From positions 3,066,501-3,130,500 of the forward strand of contig NZ_CP060713.1 in assembly GCF_014395785.1 (NCBI RefSeq): 64,000 bases of DNA. The letters run 5' to 3'. Every line of letters starts with the position of its first letter. The stretch's first letter is position 1. This DNA is from Nocardioides mesophilus. GTDB lineage: Bacteria; Actinomycetota; Actinomycetes; Propionibacteriales; Nocardioidaceae. The position numbers were made by a program, and so were the translations under genes. Positions 36,706-50,958 of this stretch are shown here, piece by piece. The notes beneath the pieces are model-generated. The model did no database searches and was not told the DNA's origin. It saw only the letters and a list, made by a program, of their open reading frames with translations.

Positions 36706-39303
36706 TCAGGCCACGACGACCAGGCCGCGGAGCCGCGCCTCCGTGGCGGCCGCGTGACGCGAGGTCACGCCCAGCTTGGTGAGAACGGCCGACACGTGGT
36801 GGTGCACGGTGCGGACCGAGACCACCAGCCGTACGGCGATCTGCTCGTCGGTCATCCCCTCGGCCACCAGCGCCAGCACCTCCGCCTCCCGCTGGGTCAG
36901 ACCGGCAGGGTGGGCCCGGGTGGCCGCCCGTGAACCGGTCGGCACGGAGGGGCTGCCGAGCCGGCGTAGCTCCTGACGCGCGAGCCTGGCGGCGGCCGGC
37001 GTCCCGATCCGGTCGAAGCGGGCCAGGGCCTCGTGCACCTCGTCGGCGGTCCCGCCGTCTAGCAGGGCCCAGGCTGCCTCGTAGGGCATCTGCCGCTCGT
37101 CCCACGCCGCTGCAGCCTCGCATGCGTGGCCGGCGAGGCCGAGCTGCACCGGCGGCTCCAGCACCAGTCCGGGCACGTCGGGCGCCGACAGCCCCGCCCG
37201 CCGCAGCCAGAGCAGGAACACCCCGACCGTCGCCGGTGTGATCTCGGCGAGGCCGGGCCGCAGGCACTCTCCGAGGTCTCGTCGGGCCGCAACCGGGTCC
37301 CCGGCCAGCAGGTGCGCCTCCGCGCGGGGGATCTTCGTGACCAGCTCCCACTCGAGGTCCCCGGTCTGGTCGGCGATCCCGACCGCCTCGTCCAGGGCTG
37401 CCATGCCTCCCGGCTGGTCGCGACGGGTCCGCACCAGACCGACCACGCACAGGGGCGCGACGACGTTCGCGGGCGAGGTCTTGAGGTCCACCAGAGGCTG
37501 GGACAGGGCGACGGCCTCGTCCCAGCGCCCCCGCGACAGCATCGCTTCGCCCTGGGCAGCCCGGATGCAGTAGCCGTAGGTGGCGATGTCGTGCTCGTCG
37601 CAGTAGGCCATCCCTTCCGCCGCGATCAGGTCCAGGTCCTCCCACCGGCGCTCTCCCAGGAGCAGGACCAGGTAGTTCGCGTAGATCCGGCCCGCCTGCG
37701 CGTCGCTGCGGGTCGCCTGAGCCAGCGCCAAAGACTCGCGCATCGGCGCCTCCCACGGCTCACCCCGGGCGGCCAGGGCGCACGCTTGGGTGTTGAGCGC
37801 GTCGCTGATCACGTCCGGCAGCTCCAGCTCGCGGGCGAGGACCTCGGCCCGACGGGCCACGTCGAGGCAGGCCGACAGGTCGTCCTGGAACACCGACAGT
37901 CGTGCGAGCGCTCCGGCCAGCTCGGGGGTGCGGCCCAGCGGTTCGAGCACCTGGACCGCCTCACGGGCGCTCTCGGCCGCCTCCTGCTGCCGGCACAGCC
38001 GCCACAGCGCCGCGCTCCGGACGCGCAGCGCATCACCGATGCGCAACGGGTCACCTGCGTGGCGCCACAGGGCGAGGGCGGCGTCGCTGGCCTCCCGGGA
38101 CCGGTCCCAGCTGTCGGTCAGACCGGACTCGACACTCAGCCTCGTCCAGAGGTCGGCGACCTCCTCGGCCCGGACGCCGTCGATGAAGCGCAGCGCGCGT
38201 TCGAGCTGGGCGACGGCTTCACGGTGCGAGCCCAGTTGGGCCGAGCGCTCTGCGGCCCGCGGTGCGAACAGCTGGACCGCCTGCGCGTCGCCAGCGCCCT
38301 CGGCGTGGTAGGCGAGCCGGGCCTCGTCCGCGCCCCGCGTGCCGAGCGCTGCGAGGGCGGCGGCATGGATGGCGACCACACGGTGCGCGGGGATCTCCTG
38401 GGCGATGGCCAGGCGGGTCAGCTCGTGGCGGAAGCGCAGGCCGGCCGGTCCGCTGACCAGGAGGCCCGACACCACCAGCTCGTCGAGATGGTCGGCCCGG
38501 GCCTCGCACACCGCGCCCAGCAGGCCGACGTCGACGCGACCACCGAGCAGCGCCGCGGCCTCCGCCGTCCGCCGGGTCGGATCCCGGAGCCGGGCGACCC
38601 GGGCCAGCACCGCGTCCCGGGCCGACGGCGGGACCGTGCCCGGGCTGCCGCGCAACATCTCGGTGACGAAGAACGGATTGCCGCCGGTGAGCCGGTAGAG
38701 CTCGGTGCCGGACGTCGCCACGGCGGCGGCCAGCTCGTCGACCGCCGGCCCCGACAGCGGGGCCAGGTCGATCCGCCGGGTGGTCCGCTGTGAGCCCAGC
38801 TCCCCGAGGGCCACGCGCAGCGGGTCCCGGGCCGAGAGCCCGTCGTCGCGGTAGGTCGCCAGCACCACGACGGGGAGGTCCTTGAGGCGCCGACCGACGT
38901 GACGGACGAGGTCCAGCGTGGCCTCGTCGGCCCAGTGCAGATCCTCGAGCACGACCACGGTCGGTTGCTCGGCCAGCGTCACCAGCAGCGTGGCGAACAG
39001 CTCCTCCCGCGGTCGCTCCGCCCGGCAGGCGTCGAGCAGAGCGCCGCCGGCCTCGGTGGCGACGTCGAACAGCGGCCCCAGCGCGCGCGGGGTGAAGAGG
39101 CCGTCGCAGGCGCCGTGCAGGGTGCGCAGTCCGACCGACCGCTGGAAGGTCTCCACCAGCGCGGTCTTGCCGATCCCGGCCTCGCCGGCGACCAGCACGA
39201 GCCGCCCGCGCCCGGCCCGCGCGTCGTCGGCGTACTCGGACAGAGCCGCCAGCTGGGCCTCGCGCTCGAGGAGCATTCCTCGATTGTCGGGCGTCGGCGC
39301 CAT
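36706..39303 (-). CDS. Large AAA/LuxR-type (LAL family) transcriptional regulator
   Basis: An 865-residue regulator with intact Walker A (VLVAGEAGIGKTALVETF, about residues 36-53), Walker B region VVVLEDLHWADEA, a TPR-like helical middle, and a C-terminal LuxR helix-turn-helix (LTQREAEVLALVAEGMTDEQIAVRLVVSVRTVHHHVSAVLTKLG). The start is ATG 39303, or ATG 39276 (MLLEREAQ) which would begin right at the ATPase domain. It lies directly upstream of the SCO4226-like operon, whose promoter palindrome it might read (inference). Confidence 0.9.
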   Translation of the reverse strand: MAPTPDNRGMLLEREAQLAALSEYADDARAGRGRLVLVAGEAGIGKTALVETFQRSVGLRTLHGACDGLFTPRALGPLFDVATEAGGALLDACRAERPREELFATLLVTLAEQPTVVVLEDLHWADEATLDLVRHVGRRLKDLPVVVLATYRDDGLSARDPLRVALGELGSQRTTRRIDLAPLSGPAVDELAAAVATSGTELYRLTGGNPFFVTEMLRGSPGTVPPSARDAVLARVARLRDPTRRTAEAAALLGGRVDVGLLGAVCEARADHLDELVVSGLLVSGPAGLRFRHELTRLAIAQEIPAHRVVAIHAAALAALGTRGADEARLAYHAEGAGDAQAVQLFAPRAAERSAQLGSHREAVAQLERALRFIDGVRAEEVADLWTRLSVESGLTDSWDRSREASDAALALWRHAGDPLRIGDALRVRSAALWRLCRQQEAAESAREAVQVLEPLGRTPELAGALARLSVFQDDLSACLDVARRAEVLARELELPDVISDALNTQACALAARGEPWEAPMRESLALAQATRSDAQAGRIYANYLVLLLGERRWEDLDLIAAEGMAYCDEHDIATYGYCIRAAQGEAMLSRGRWDEAVALSQPLVDLKTSPANVVAPLCVVGLVRTRRDQPGGMAALDEAVGIADQTGDLEWELVTKIPRAEAHLLAGDPVAARRDLGECLRPGLAEITPATVGVFLLWLRRAGLSAPDVPGLVLEPPVQLGLAGHACEAAAAWDERQMPYEAAWALLDGGTADEVHEALARFDRIGTPAAARLARQELRRLGSPSVPTGSRAATRAHPAGLTQREAEVLALVAEGMTDEQIAVRLVVSVRTVHHHVSAVLTKLGVTSRHAAATEARLRGLVVVA

Positions 39304-39389
39304 CCCCGTCCATAACGCTGAGGGGTGAGAAAGCCACGGCCACCCGGACGACGGGCCATGGTGCCTGCGGACCTGCGGGAGCGATGTCC

Positions 39390-39395
39390 TAGATT
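39390..39395 (+). promoter_or_regulatory. -10 hexamer of a leaderless ctlX transcript
   Basis: TAGATT ends 6 nt before GTG 39402. No Shine-Dalgarno sequence is present between them, which fits leaderless initiation. Confidence 0.5.
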
Positions 39396-39401
39396 CTCTG
39401 C

Positions 39402-40435
39402 GTGAGTGCGCAGGCCCCGTCAGCCGTCATCCTGATCCGTGCGGATCGTTTCATCCCCAATCCCGCCACGGCGGCCGACAACGCCTTCCAGCGTCACGTC
39501 CCCGAGGGACAGTCCGACGACGCCACGTCGACCAAGGCGCTGGCCGAGATGGACGCCGTCGCGCAGGCCCTGCGCGACGCGGGGGTGACCGTGCACGTCT
39601 TCGAGGACGAGGACCACACCCGCCCGGACAGCGTCTTCCCGAACAACTGGCTCTCCACCCACGCGGGGGCAACATCGCGGTCTACCCGATGTACGCCTCC
39701 AACCGTCGGCACGAACGTCGCGCCGACGTGCTGGAGCTGCTCAAGTCCCAGTACCGGGTCCAGACCATCGTGGACTACTCCGGCCTGGAACCCGACGGCA
39801 TCTTCCTCGAGGGCACCGGCGCGATGGTGCTCGACCACGTCTCACGGGTCGCCTACACGGCGCGCAGCCACCGGGCCGACACCCACGTCCTCGAGCGGTT
39901 CTGCACCGACTTCGGCTACGAGCCGATGGCCTTCGACGCGGTCGACTCCGCGGGCGTGCCGGTCTACCACACCAACGTCATCGCCTGCATCGGCACCGAT
40001 GTCGCGATGGTCGCCCTGGAGATGATCCCGGACGAGCAGCGCCGTGCCGAGGTCCGCGAGCGGCTCTCGGTCAACGGGAGGGTGGTGGTCGAGCTCTCCG
40101 AGCAGCAGATCCGCGAGTTCGCCGGCAACGCCGTGGAGCTGTGCGGTCGTACGCCGGAGGGCCGGCGCCGCTACATCATGGCCATGTCGGCCCGGGCACG
40201 CCGGAGCCTGCGGCCGGACCAGGTCGCGACGATCGAGGAGTCCTGCGAGATCGTGGCGGTCGACATCCCCACGATCGAGCTGGCCGGCGGTTCGGTCCGG
40301 TGCATGATCGCCGGGGTCCACCTCGACCGGCGGCCGGCGGTCGAGCCCGAGCCCACCGCCGCCGTCGAGGCGATCGACCAGAACCCGCACACCGCCGACG
40401 GCCAGGACATCGCCACCGGGGAGGCGGCGGACTGA
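39402..40435 (+). CDS. ctlX: Citrulline-utilisation hydrolase CtlX-type amidinotransferase-fold protein, frameshifted in this sequence
   Basis: About 344 residues after repair. The guanidino-modifying fold is shown by RPDSVFPNNWLSTH, GIFLEGTGAMVLDH, VYHTNVIACIGTDV and the active-site Cys301 in GGSVRCMIAGVH. The 5' part reads from GTG 39402. The G run 39665-39669 lacks one base; restoring it joins THAGGNIAVYPMYASNRRHERR. The rest runs to TGA 40435. The family is related to arginine deiminase and DDAH and includes CtlX of citrulline catabolism. No other citrulline genes are nearby, so an arginine- or dimethylarginine-like substrate remains possible. Confidence 0.85.
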
Positions 40436-40446
40436 CCGTCACGGTC

Positions 40447-40461
40447 AGCGGCGGTGCCGCT
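40447..40461. terminator. Small hairpin between convergent genes
   Basis: AGCGGC, GGT, GCCGCT: a 6-bp stem with a 3-nt loop, preceded by the palindrome TGACCGT-C-ACGGTCA at 40433-40447. It lies in the 25-bp gap between the ctlX-type gene and the membrane protein. Confidence 0.4.
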
Positions 40462-40946
40462 CAGCCGGCCTGGTGATGGCCGGCGTGGCTGGAGGTGTAG
40501 AGCGGGATCCGGAACAGCATCACGACGATCATGGCGACGCACGCCAGGAGGCACACGCTGGGCACCAGGGCCGCCGCGGAGACGATGTCGACCCCGTAGC
40601 CCACGATCAGCACAGCGGCCGCGGCGACCGAAGAGGCTGCCATCTCCCAGGCGGGCCGCCAGTCCATCCGCCGGAACCGCATCCAGGCCACCATCACCGC
40701 CGCCAGGATGAGCGAGGCGACGAGCGCCGACCAGACCGGAGCATCGGTCGCGAGGTCAGGGGACCCCAGCAGGGAGGCAGCCCCGAAGAACAACCCGACC
40801 CCCAGCCCTCCACCGATGCACATGACGGCACACATCTCCAGGAAGTGAAATCCGAACCGGCCGGCGGGCCTGACGACGCCGGCGGCCGACGCCGCCCGCT
40901 GGCTCCGGGATGCCCCGGGTTGCCACGACACAGGGTGCACGCGCAT
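40461..40946 (-). CDS. Four-helix membrane protein of unknown function
   Basis: A 161-residue protein with four hydrophobic segments (MCAVMCIGGGLGVGLFFGAASLL, WSALVASLILAAVMVAWM, MAASSVAAAAVLIVGYGVDIV and ALVPSVCLLACVAMIVVMLF) and a His-rich end (SSHAGHHQAG) that may bind metal. The N-terminus is basic and cytoplasmic. ATG 40946 follows GAAGGGAG at 5-6 nt. I recognise no named family. Confidence 0.8.
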   Translation of the reverse strand: MRVHPVSWQPGASRSQRAASAAGVVRPAGRFGFHFLEMCAVMCIGGGLGVGLFFGAASLLGSPDLATDAPVWSALVASLILAAVMVAWMRFRRMDWRPAWEMAASSVAAAAVLIVGYGVDIVSAAALVPSVCLLACVAMIVVMLFRIPLYTSSHAGHHQAG

Positions 40947-41253
40947 CTCGACTCCCTTCTACGGGACGCCTGCCGCGCGGGATCGCACCTCGCACCCTTC
41001 GGCGGCCGACGTCGGTCCGGCAGGTACGTGAGCCCTTCGGGCCCAACGTCGGCCGCGCCCCGGGGCTCCGGAAGGGCCGAAGGGCCCGTCGTGGTCAGAG
41101 TCTTCCGACATCGGCGGCCGGTCGATCCGGGCTGTCGCATGCGTTCTGATCGTGGTCATCGAGAGGTTGTGACTGGCTCGTAACGGGGTATCCGTGGCAG
41201 GTTCTCAGTGGACCCGGCGGGAAGTGCCCGGCGGCGGGCCGGCGGAGGTCTTG
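40947..41253. other. Intergenic region upstream of the carboxylase gene, with inverted repeat
   Basis: A 307-bp divergent gap. GCGGCCGACGT (41002-41012) is repeated in inverted form at 41046-41056 (perfect 11-bp arms, 33-nt loop), and inside and after it are GCCCTTCGGGCCC-like partial repeats. It could form a structured leader or protein site. Nearer the gene, TTGTGA and TATCCG are 16 nt apart (41167-41194) and may be a weak promoter. Confidence 0.4.
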
Positions 41254-46779
<5,526 letters not shown>

Positions 46780-46980
46780 CCCGGTCGCGGCTGACCCGAC
46801 CGCCGCGGCGCCGGGCCGACCTCGGCCGGGCCGCCGCCGGGTCCAGCGGCGACCGGGACGATTCGCGCCCGCGCAATGGCCCGAGTGTCGCTCGCAGTAC
46901 GGACCAACGGCCCGGTGATCGCAGCGCCCCGAGGTCGTACCTTGGAGGGCATCGGGCCCTTCGCGGATGGATGACCTCAC

Positions 46981-47997
46981 ATGACCGGTTTCGGCATCGA
47001 CCTCGGCACCGCCAACACGGTGGTGTGCCACCAGCGCCGCGGGGTGGTGATGGACGAGCCGTCGGTGATGGTGGTGCGGACGTCCGAGGCCCGCTCCCGG
47101 CGCGTCCGACCGCTGCTGGTCGGCCACGAGGCCCGCGACCTCATGGGCCGCTGTCCGGTCGGGCTCGCCGCGGTGCGGCCGCTGCACGACGGCGTCATCG
47201 TCGACCTCGAGTCGGCGCGGGCCTTCGTCGTCGGCGTCCTGGGCAAGATCGCCGCGCCCGCCTGGCAACGAGGCCGCCCGCGAGCGGTGATCGGGGTGCC
47301 GGCCGGGGCCACTGCCCTGGAACGACGTGCCCTGCTCGAGGTGGCCCACGAGGCAGGGATCCGCAAGCCCGAGGTGATCCCCGAGCCGATCGCCGGGGCC
47401 GTCGGGTGCGGGCTGGACCCGCTCGAGCCGCGGGCGCACATGGTCGTCGACATCGGTGGGGGAACCTCGGAGATCACCGCGTTCTGCTACGGCGGTGTGC
47501 TCTCGCACCGCTCGTCGCGGATCGCCGGCGACGAGATGACCCTGGCCCTCTACCGCTACCTGCGCTCCGAGCACCAGCTGCTCGTCGGCGAGCTGACCGC
47601 GGAGTCACTGAAGTGCCGGCAGGACACCGACGAGGGCCTCTCCTCGGTCGTGCAAGGGATCGACCTGGCCACCGGTCGCCCCCGGCTGCTGACCCTGGAG
47701 TCCGCCGAGGTCCTCGACGCGCTGCGGCCGACCGCGGACGCCATCATCGCCGCGCTCGCCGGCGCCCTCGACGACCTGCCTCCGCAGGCGGCCGACGACA
47801 TCCTCACTGACGGGATCACGGTGTTCGGCGGCTCGAGCCTGCTGCGTGGCTTCGACAAGCTCATCGAGGCCGCGTTCGCCTTCCCGGTGCGGATGGCCGA
47901 CCGGCCGTTGACCTGCGTCGCCGAGGGCGCCTCGCGATGCCTCGCCGACCCCGACGTGGTGCGCGCCTACCAGGACACCTTCGTCGAGGCGACCTGA
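46981..47997 (+). CDS. MreB-like actin-family protein
   Basis: A 338-residue actin-fold protein. Phosphate 1 motif GIDLGTANTVV is at residues 4-14, phosphate 2 motif MVVDIGGGTSEITAF near 155-170, and the adenosine-side motif ITVFGGSSLLRGF near 280. MreB polymers guide the elongation-type peptidoglycan machinery. It is rather divergent from textbook MreB (for instance DEPSVMVVRTSEARSRRVRPLLVGHEARDLMGR), so a specialised paralogue is likely. A -10-like TACCTT lies about 45 nt upstream. It converges on the SEDS-PBP fusion gene. Confidence 0.9.
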   Translation: MTGFGIDLGTANTVVCHQRRGVVMDEPSVMVVRTSEARSRRVRPLLVGHEARDLMGRCPVGLAAVRPLHDGVIVDLESARAFVVGVLGKIAAPAWQRGRPRAVIGVPAGATALERRALLEVAHEAGIRKPEVIPEPIAGAVGCGLDPLEPRAHMVVDIGGGTSEITAFCYGGVLSHRSSRIAGDEMTLALYRYLRSEHQLLVGELTAESLKCRQDTDEGLSSVVQGIDLATGRPRLLTLESAEVLDALRPTADAIIAALAGALDDLPPQAADDILTDGITVFGGSSLLRGFDKLIEAAFAFPVRMADRPLTCVAEGASRCLADPDVVRAYQDTFVEAT

Positions 47998-48027
47998 CCG
48001 GTCCTGCGTCGCGGTCAGGAGCGGTCC

Positions 48028-50952
48028 TCAGCGGCGCTTCTTCGCGGTAGGCCCGGCGTGCATGATCTCCCGCTCGTGGGCGAAGAAGTACTGCATCACC
48101 GGCAGCACCACCGCACCGGACGTGCTCACCCCGTGACCGCCACCGCGGACGAACGACGTCGCCACCATCCGCGGCCGCTTGAACGGGGCGGCGGCGGTGA
48201 ACCACGAGTCCGGCGCGCCGTTGGTGGACGACGGGTCCTCCGCCGAGCCGGTCTTGGCGCCTGACGTGACCGGCAGCGCGGTCAGGATGCTGGCGGTGCC
48301 GGTCGTCGCGGCCAGCGCCATCCCGGCACGGACCGGCCCGAGCCGGTCGGCGTACGGCAGCCGGTGCGGCCGCGGCCAGCGCAGCGGCGTGTAGCGGCGC
48401 AGCCCGTGGCCGTAGCCCAGCCCGAGGTGCGGGGTGACCATGGAGCCGGTGGCCACGCCGGCCGTCCAGAGCGCGTCCTGCAGCGGCGTCGCGGTCAGGT
48501 AGCCCTGCCCGATGCCGAGGATCACCGTGGAGCCGGCGTACCAGGTGCCCCCCGCCTGGGTCACCGACGCCGGGGTGCCCAGGTAGCCGGAGGACTCGGC
48601 GGGCAGGTCGATCCCGGTCTGGTGGCCGACGCCCAGGCTGCGCGCGGTGCGGATGATCGGCCGCGGGCCGAGCGCCCAGGCGAGCTGGTAGAAGTACACG
48701 TCGTTGGACCACGAGAGCGCCTCCGGGAGGCTCTGCGCGGGCAGCGCCATCCAGTTGCCGAAGGTGTGGTCGCCCAGCGTCCAGCCGCCGCCGCCGGGGA
48801 GCACCCGGTCCGGGGGGATCAGCCCCTCGCGCAGGTTCGCGGCGGCGACCACGAGCTTGAACGTCGAGCCGGGCGGGGCCGCCACCTGCGTCGCGTGCTC
48901 GAGCATCGGGCTCCCCGGTTGGTGCGCGAGGCGGAGCAGCTCCCGGTTGCGCACGGGTGGGCCGAAGACGCTGCTGTGGTAGGAGGGCAGGCTGGCCATG
49001 GCCAGCACCTGCCCGTTCCTCGGGTCCAGGACGACCGTGCCGCCGAGATCGCCCCGGGGCTGGCCCGGGTAGCCGCGCAGCGCCGTGGCGAGCTCCTCGG
49101 TCAGCTTGCGCTGCAGGCCCAGGTCGAGGGTGAGGCGCACGGTGCTGCCGCGTCGGGGCGCGATGTAGGGGCCGAGTGACACCGGCGTCCCTGCCGGGGT
49201 CACGTAGACGCACTGGCGGCCGTCGGTGCCGCGCAGGATCGGGTCGTAGGTCTGCTCGAGCCCAGTGCGGCCCACGAGGGCCCCGAGAGGCAGATCGGGC
49301 CAGCGCTCCATCTCGACCGGGGTGGCCACGCCGGTCCAACCGAGCAGGGGTCCGAGTGCGCCCGCGCGGTAGAGCCGGCGTGTGTCCGGGACGACGAAGA
49401 CCCCGGGAAGCCCGGCGGCGCGAACCCGGCGGCCGGCAGCCGGGGGGAGCGACGCGACGGTGAGGTCGAGGCTGCTCTGGTGCCGGCGGAGCAGCCGGCG
49501 CAGGCTGCGCTCGGGTTGGGCCGTGAGCGCTGCCAGCGTCGGCACCTCGTCGGGCCGCACCAGCGCCGGCACCGTCGCCACCCGGTCGCGCCGGGCGTCG
49601 ACGGCGAACGGGACGCCGTGCCGGTCGGTGATGTCGCCGCGGGCGGCGGGCACCCGCGTGCACCGCATCATCTGGCTCAGCGCGGCGGCGCGGAGCTGGG
49701 TCCCGTCGGCGCTCTGCAGCTGCCAGACGAAGCCGACCATCGCGAGCAGGGTGCCGGTGACCGCGACGGCGGTCGTGCGCAGCAGCCGTGGCCGGACGGC
49801 ATCCGGGCCGGTGCGGCTCCAGAGCCGGTGGGTCTCGCCGTCGGCGCGGAGAGCCAGCACCAGTCCGAGCGCGGCGATGTGCACGGTGGCCGCCGTACCT
49901 CCGTAGCTGAGGAGCGGGAACGGCACCCCCGCGGTGGGGACCAGGCCGAGGTTGCCGGCGACCGAGACGGCCACCTCGACGCTGAGAAGCACTGCGAAGC
50001 CCGCTGCGGCCAGGGCCGCGGAACGGCTCCGGGCGCGGCGGCTGGCACTCACCACCCGCCACACCAGCACGGCGGCGGCGAGCACGGCGAGCGCACCGGC
50101 GAGGATCCCGCGCTGCTCCACGAGGCTGGCGAAGGCGAGGTCGGTCTCGCCTTCGGGAAGGTAGAGCGCCACCAGGTTGTGCAGTGGATGGGTCGCCCCA
50201 CCGGTGAGACCGCCCCAGGCCAGCGCGATGTGCATCTGCAGGATCGCCCAGCCGGGGCCGTTGGCGTCGGTCGAGCCGCTGAGGAAGGCGTCGAGCCGCT
50301 CCTGCTGGTAGGGATGCAGCAGGTGCTCCCCGAGCGGCAGCACCAGCACGGCGGTGACGAGGAAGAGCACGAGCACCTTGAGCGGGATCCTGCCGAGCAC
50401 CAGCATCGTGGCGGTGACCGCGCACAGGACCGCGGCGGTCGACAGGTCGGGCTGGGTGACGACGAGAGCGATCGGCAGGGCCGCGACGGCCAGGGCCGCT
50501 GCCAGGCGCCGCGGCCAGGACCGGTCGCTGCCGAGCACCTGGGCCAGCACCAGCAGCAGCCCCAGCTTGGCGAGCTCGGACGGCTGCATGGTGAAGGAGC
50601 CGAAGGCGAGCCACCGGCGGGCGCCGTTGACCGTGGTGCCACCCAGGTCGACGGCGACCAGCAGCAGCACGCTCAGCACGTAGCAGCCCCAGCCCAGCCA
50701 GCGCAGCCCGTCGGTGCGCGAGCGGCGCAGCATCACGAAGAGCGCCACCCCGGCGGCGTCGACGACGAGCTGGTGCTGCATCACCGAGGTGTCGCCCAGG
50801 GCCGCGAGGTTGGCCAGACCGAGGCCGGCCAGGATCGCGACGGCAGCGACGGCGAACGGGTCGAGCGCGGCAGCGACCGGGAGCTGCACCGGCCGCGCAG
50901 GTTGCGGGCGGGACCGGCGGGCACCCAGCGGTCCTCGCTCCAGGCTGAGCAT
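48028..50952 (-). CDS. Fused SEDS glycosyltransferase (RodA/FtsW) and class B penicillin-binding protein
   Basis: A 974-residue fusion. The N-terminal half (about 25-420) is a SEDS polymerase with about ten helices and the conserved loop WAILQMHIALAWGGLTGGATHPLHNLVALYLPEGETDLAFA. After one more helix (about 425-445) comes a class B PBP: dimerisation segment RGDITDRHG, LVGRTGLEQTYDPIL, catalytic Ser696 in PGSTFK, Ser749-Asn-Asp as the second motif, and Lys900 in KTGSAE. SND resembles the SxD of elongation-type PBP2 rather than SxN, which together with the nearby MreB-like gene favours a RodA-PBP2-type role. It lies 6 bp after the next gene upstream. Confidence 0.93.
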   Translation of the reverse strand: MLSLERGPLGARRSRPQPARPVQLPVAAALDPFAVAAVAILAGLGLANLAALGDTSVMQHQLVVDAAGVALFVMLRRSRTDGLRWLGWGCYVLSVLLLVAVDLGGTTVNGARRWLAFGSFTMQPSELAKLGLLLVLAQVLGSDRSWPRRLAAALAVAALPIALVVTQPDLSTAAVLCAVTATMLVLGRIPLKVLVLFLVTAVLVLPLGEHLLHPYQQERLDAFLSGSTDANGPGWAILQMHIALAWGGLTGGATHPLHNLVALYLPEGETDLAFASLVEQRGILAGALAVLAAAVLVWRVVSASRRARSRSAALAAAGFAVLLSVEVAVSVAGNLGLVPTAGVPFPLLSYGGTAATVHIAALGLVLALRADGETHRLWSRTGPDAVRPRLLRTTAVAVTGTLLAMVGFVWQLQSADGTQLRAAALSQMMRCTRVPAARGDITDRHGVPFAVDARRDRVATVPALVRPDEVPTLAALTAQPERSLRRLLRRHQSSLDLTVASLPPAAGRRVRAAGLPGVFVVPDTRRLYRAGALGPLLGWTGVATPVEMERWPDLPLGALVGRTGLEQTYDPILRGTDGRQCVYVTPAGTPVSLGPYIAPRRGSTVRLTLDLGLQRKLTEELATALRGYPGQPRGDLGGTVVLDPRNGQVLAMASLPSYHSSVFGPPVRNRELLRLAHQPGSPMLEHATQVAAPPGSTFKLVVAAANLREGLIPPDRVLPGGGGWTLGDHTFGNWMALPAQSLPEALSWSNDVYFYQLAWALGPRPIIRTARSLGVGHQTGIDLPAESSGYLGTPASVTQAGGTWYAGSTVILGIGQGYLTATPLQDALWTAGVATGSMVTPHLGLGYGHGLRRYTPLRWPRPHRLPYADRLGPVRAGMALAATTGTASILTALPVTSGAKTGSAEDPSSTNGAPDSWFTAAAPFKRPRMVATSFVRGGGHGVSTSGAVVLPVMQYFFAHEREIMHAGPTAKKRR

Positions 50953-50958
50953 GGCCGG

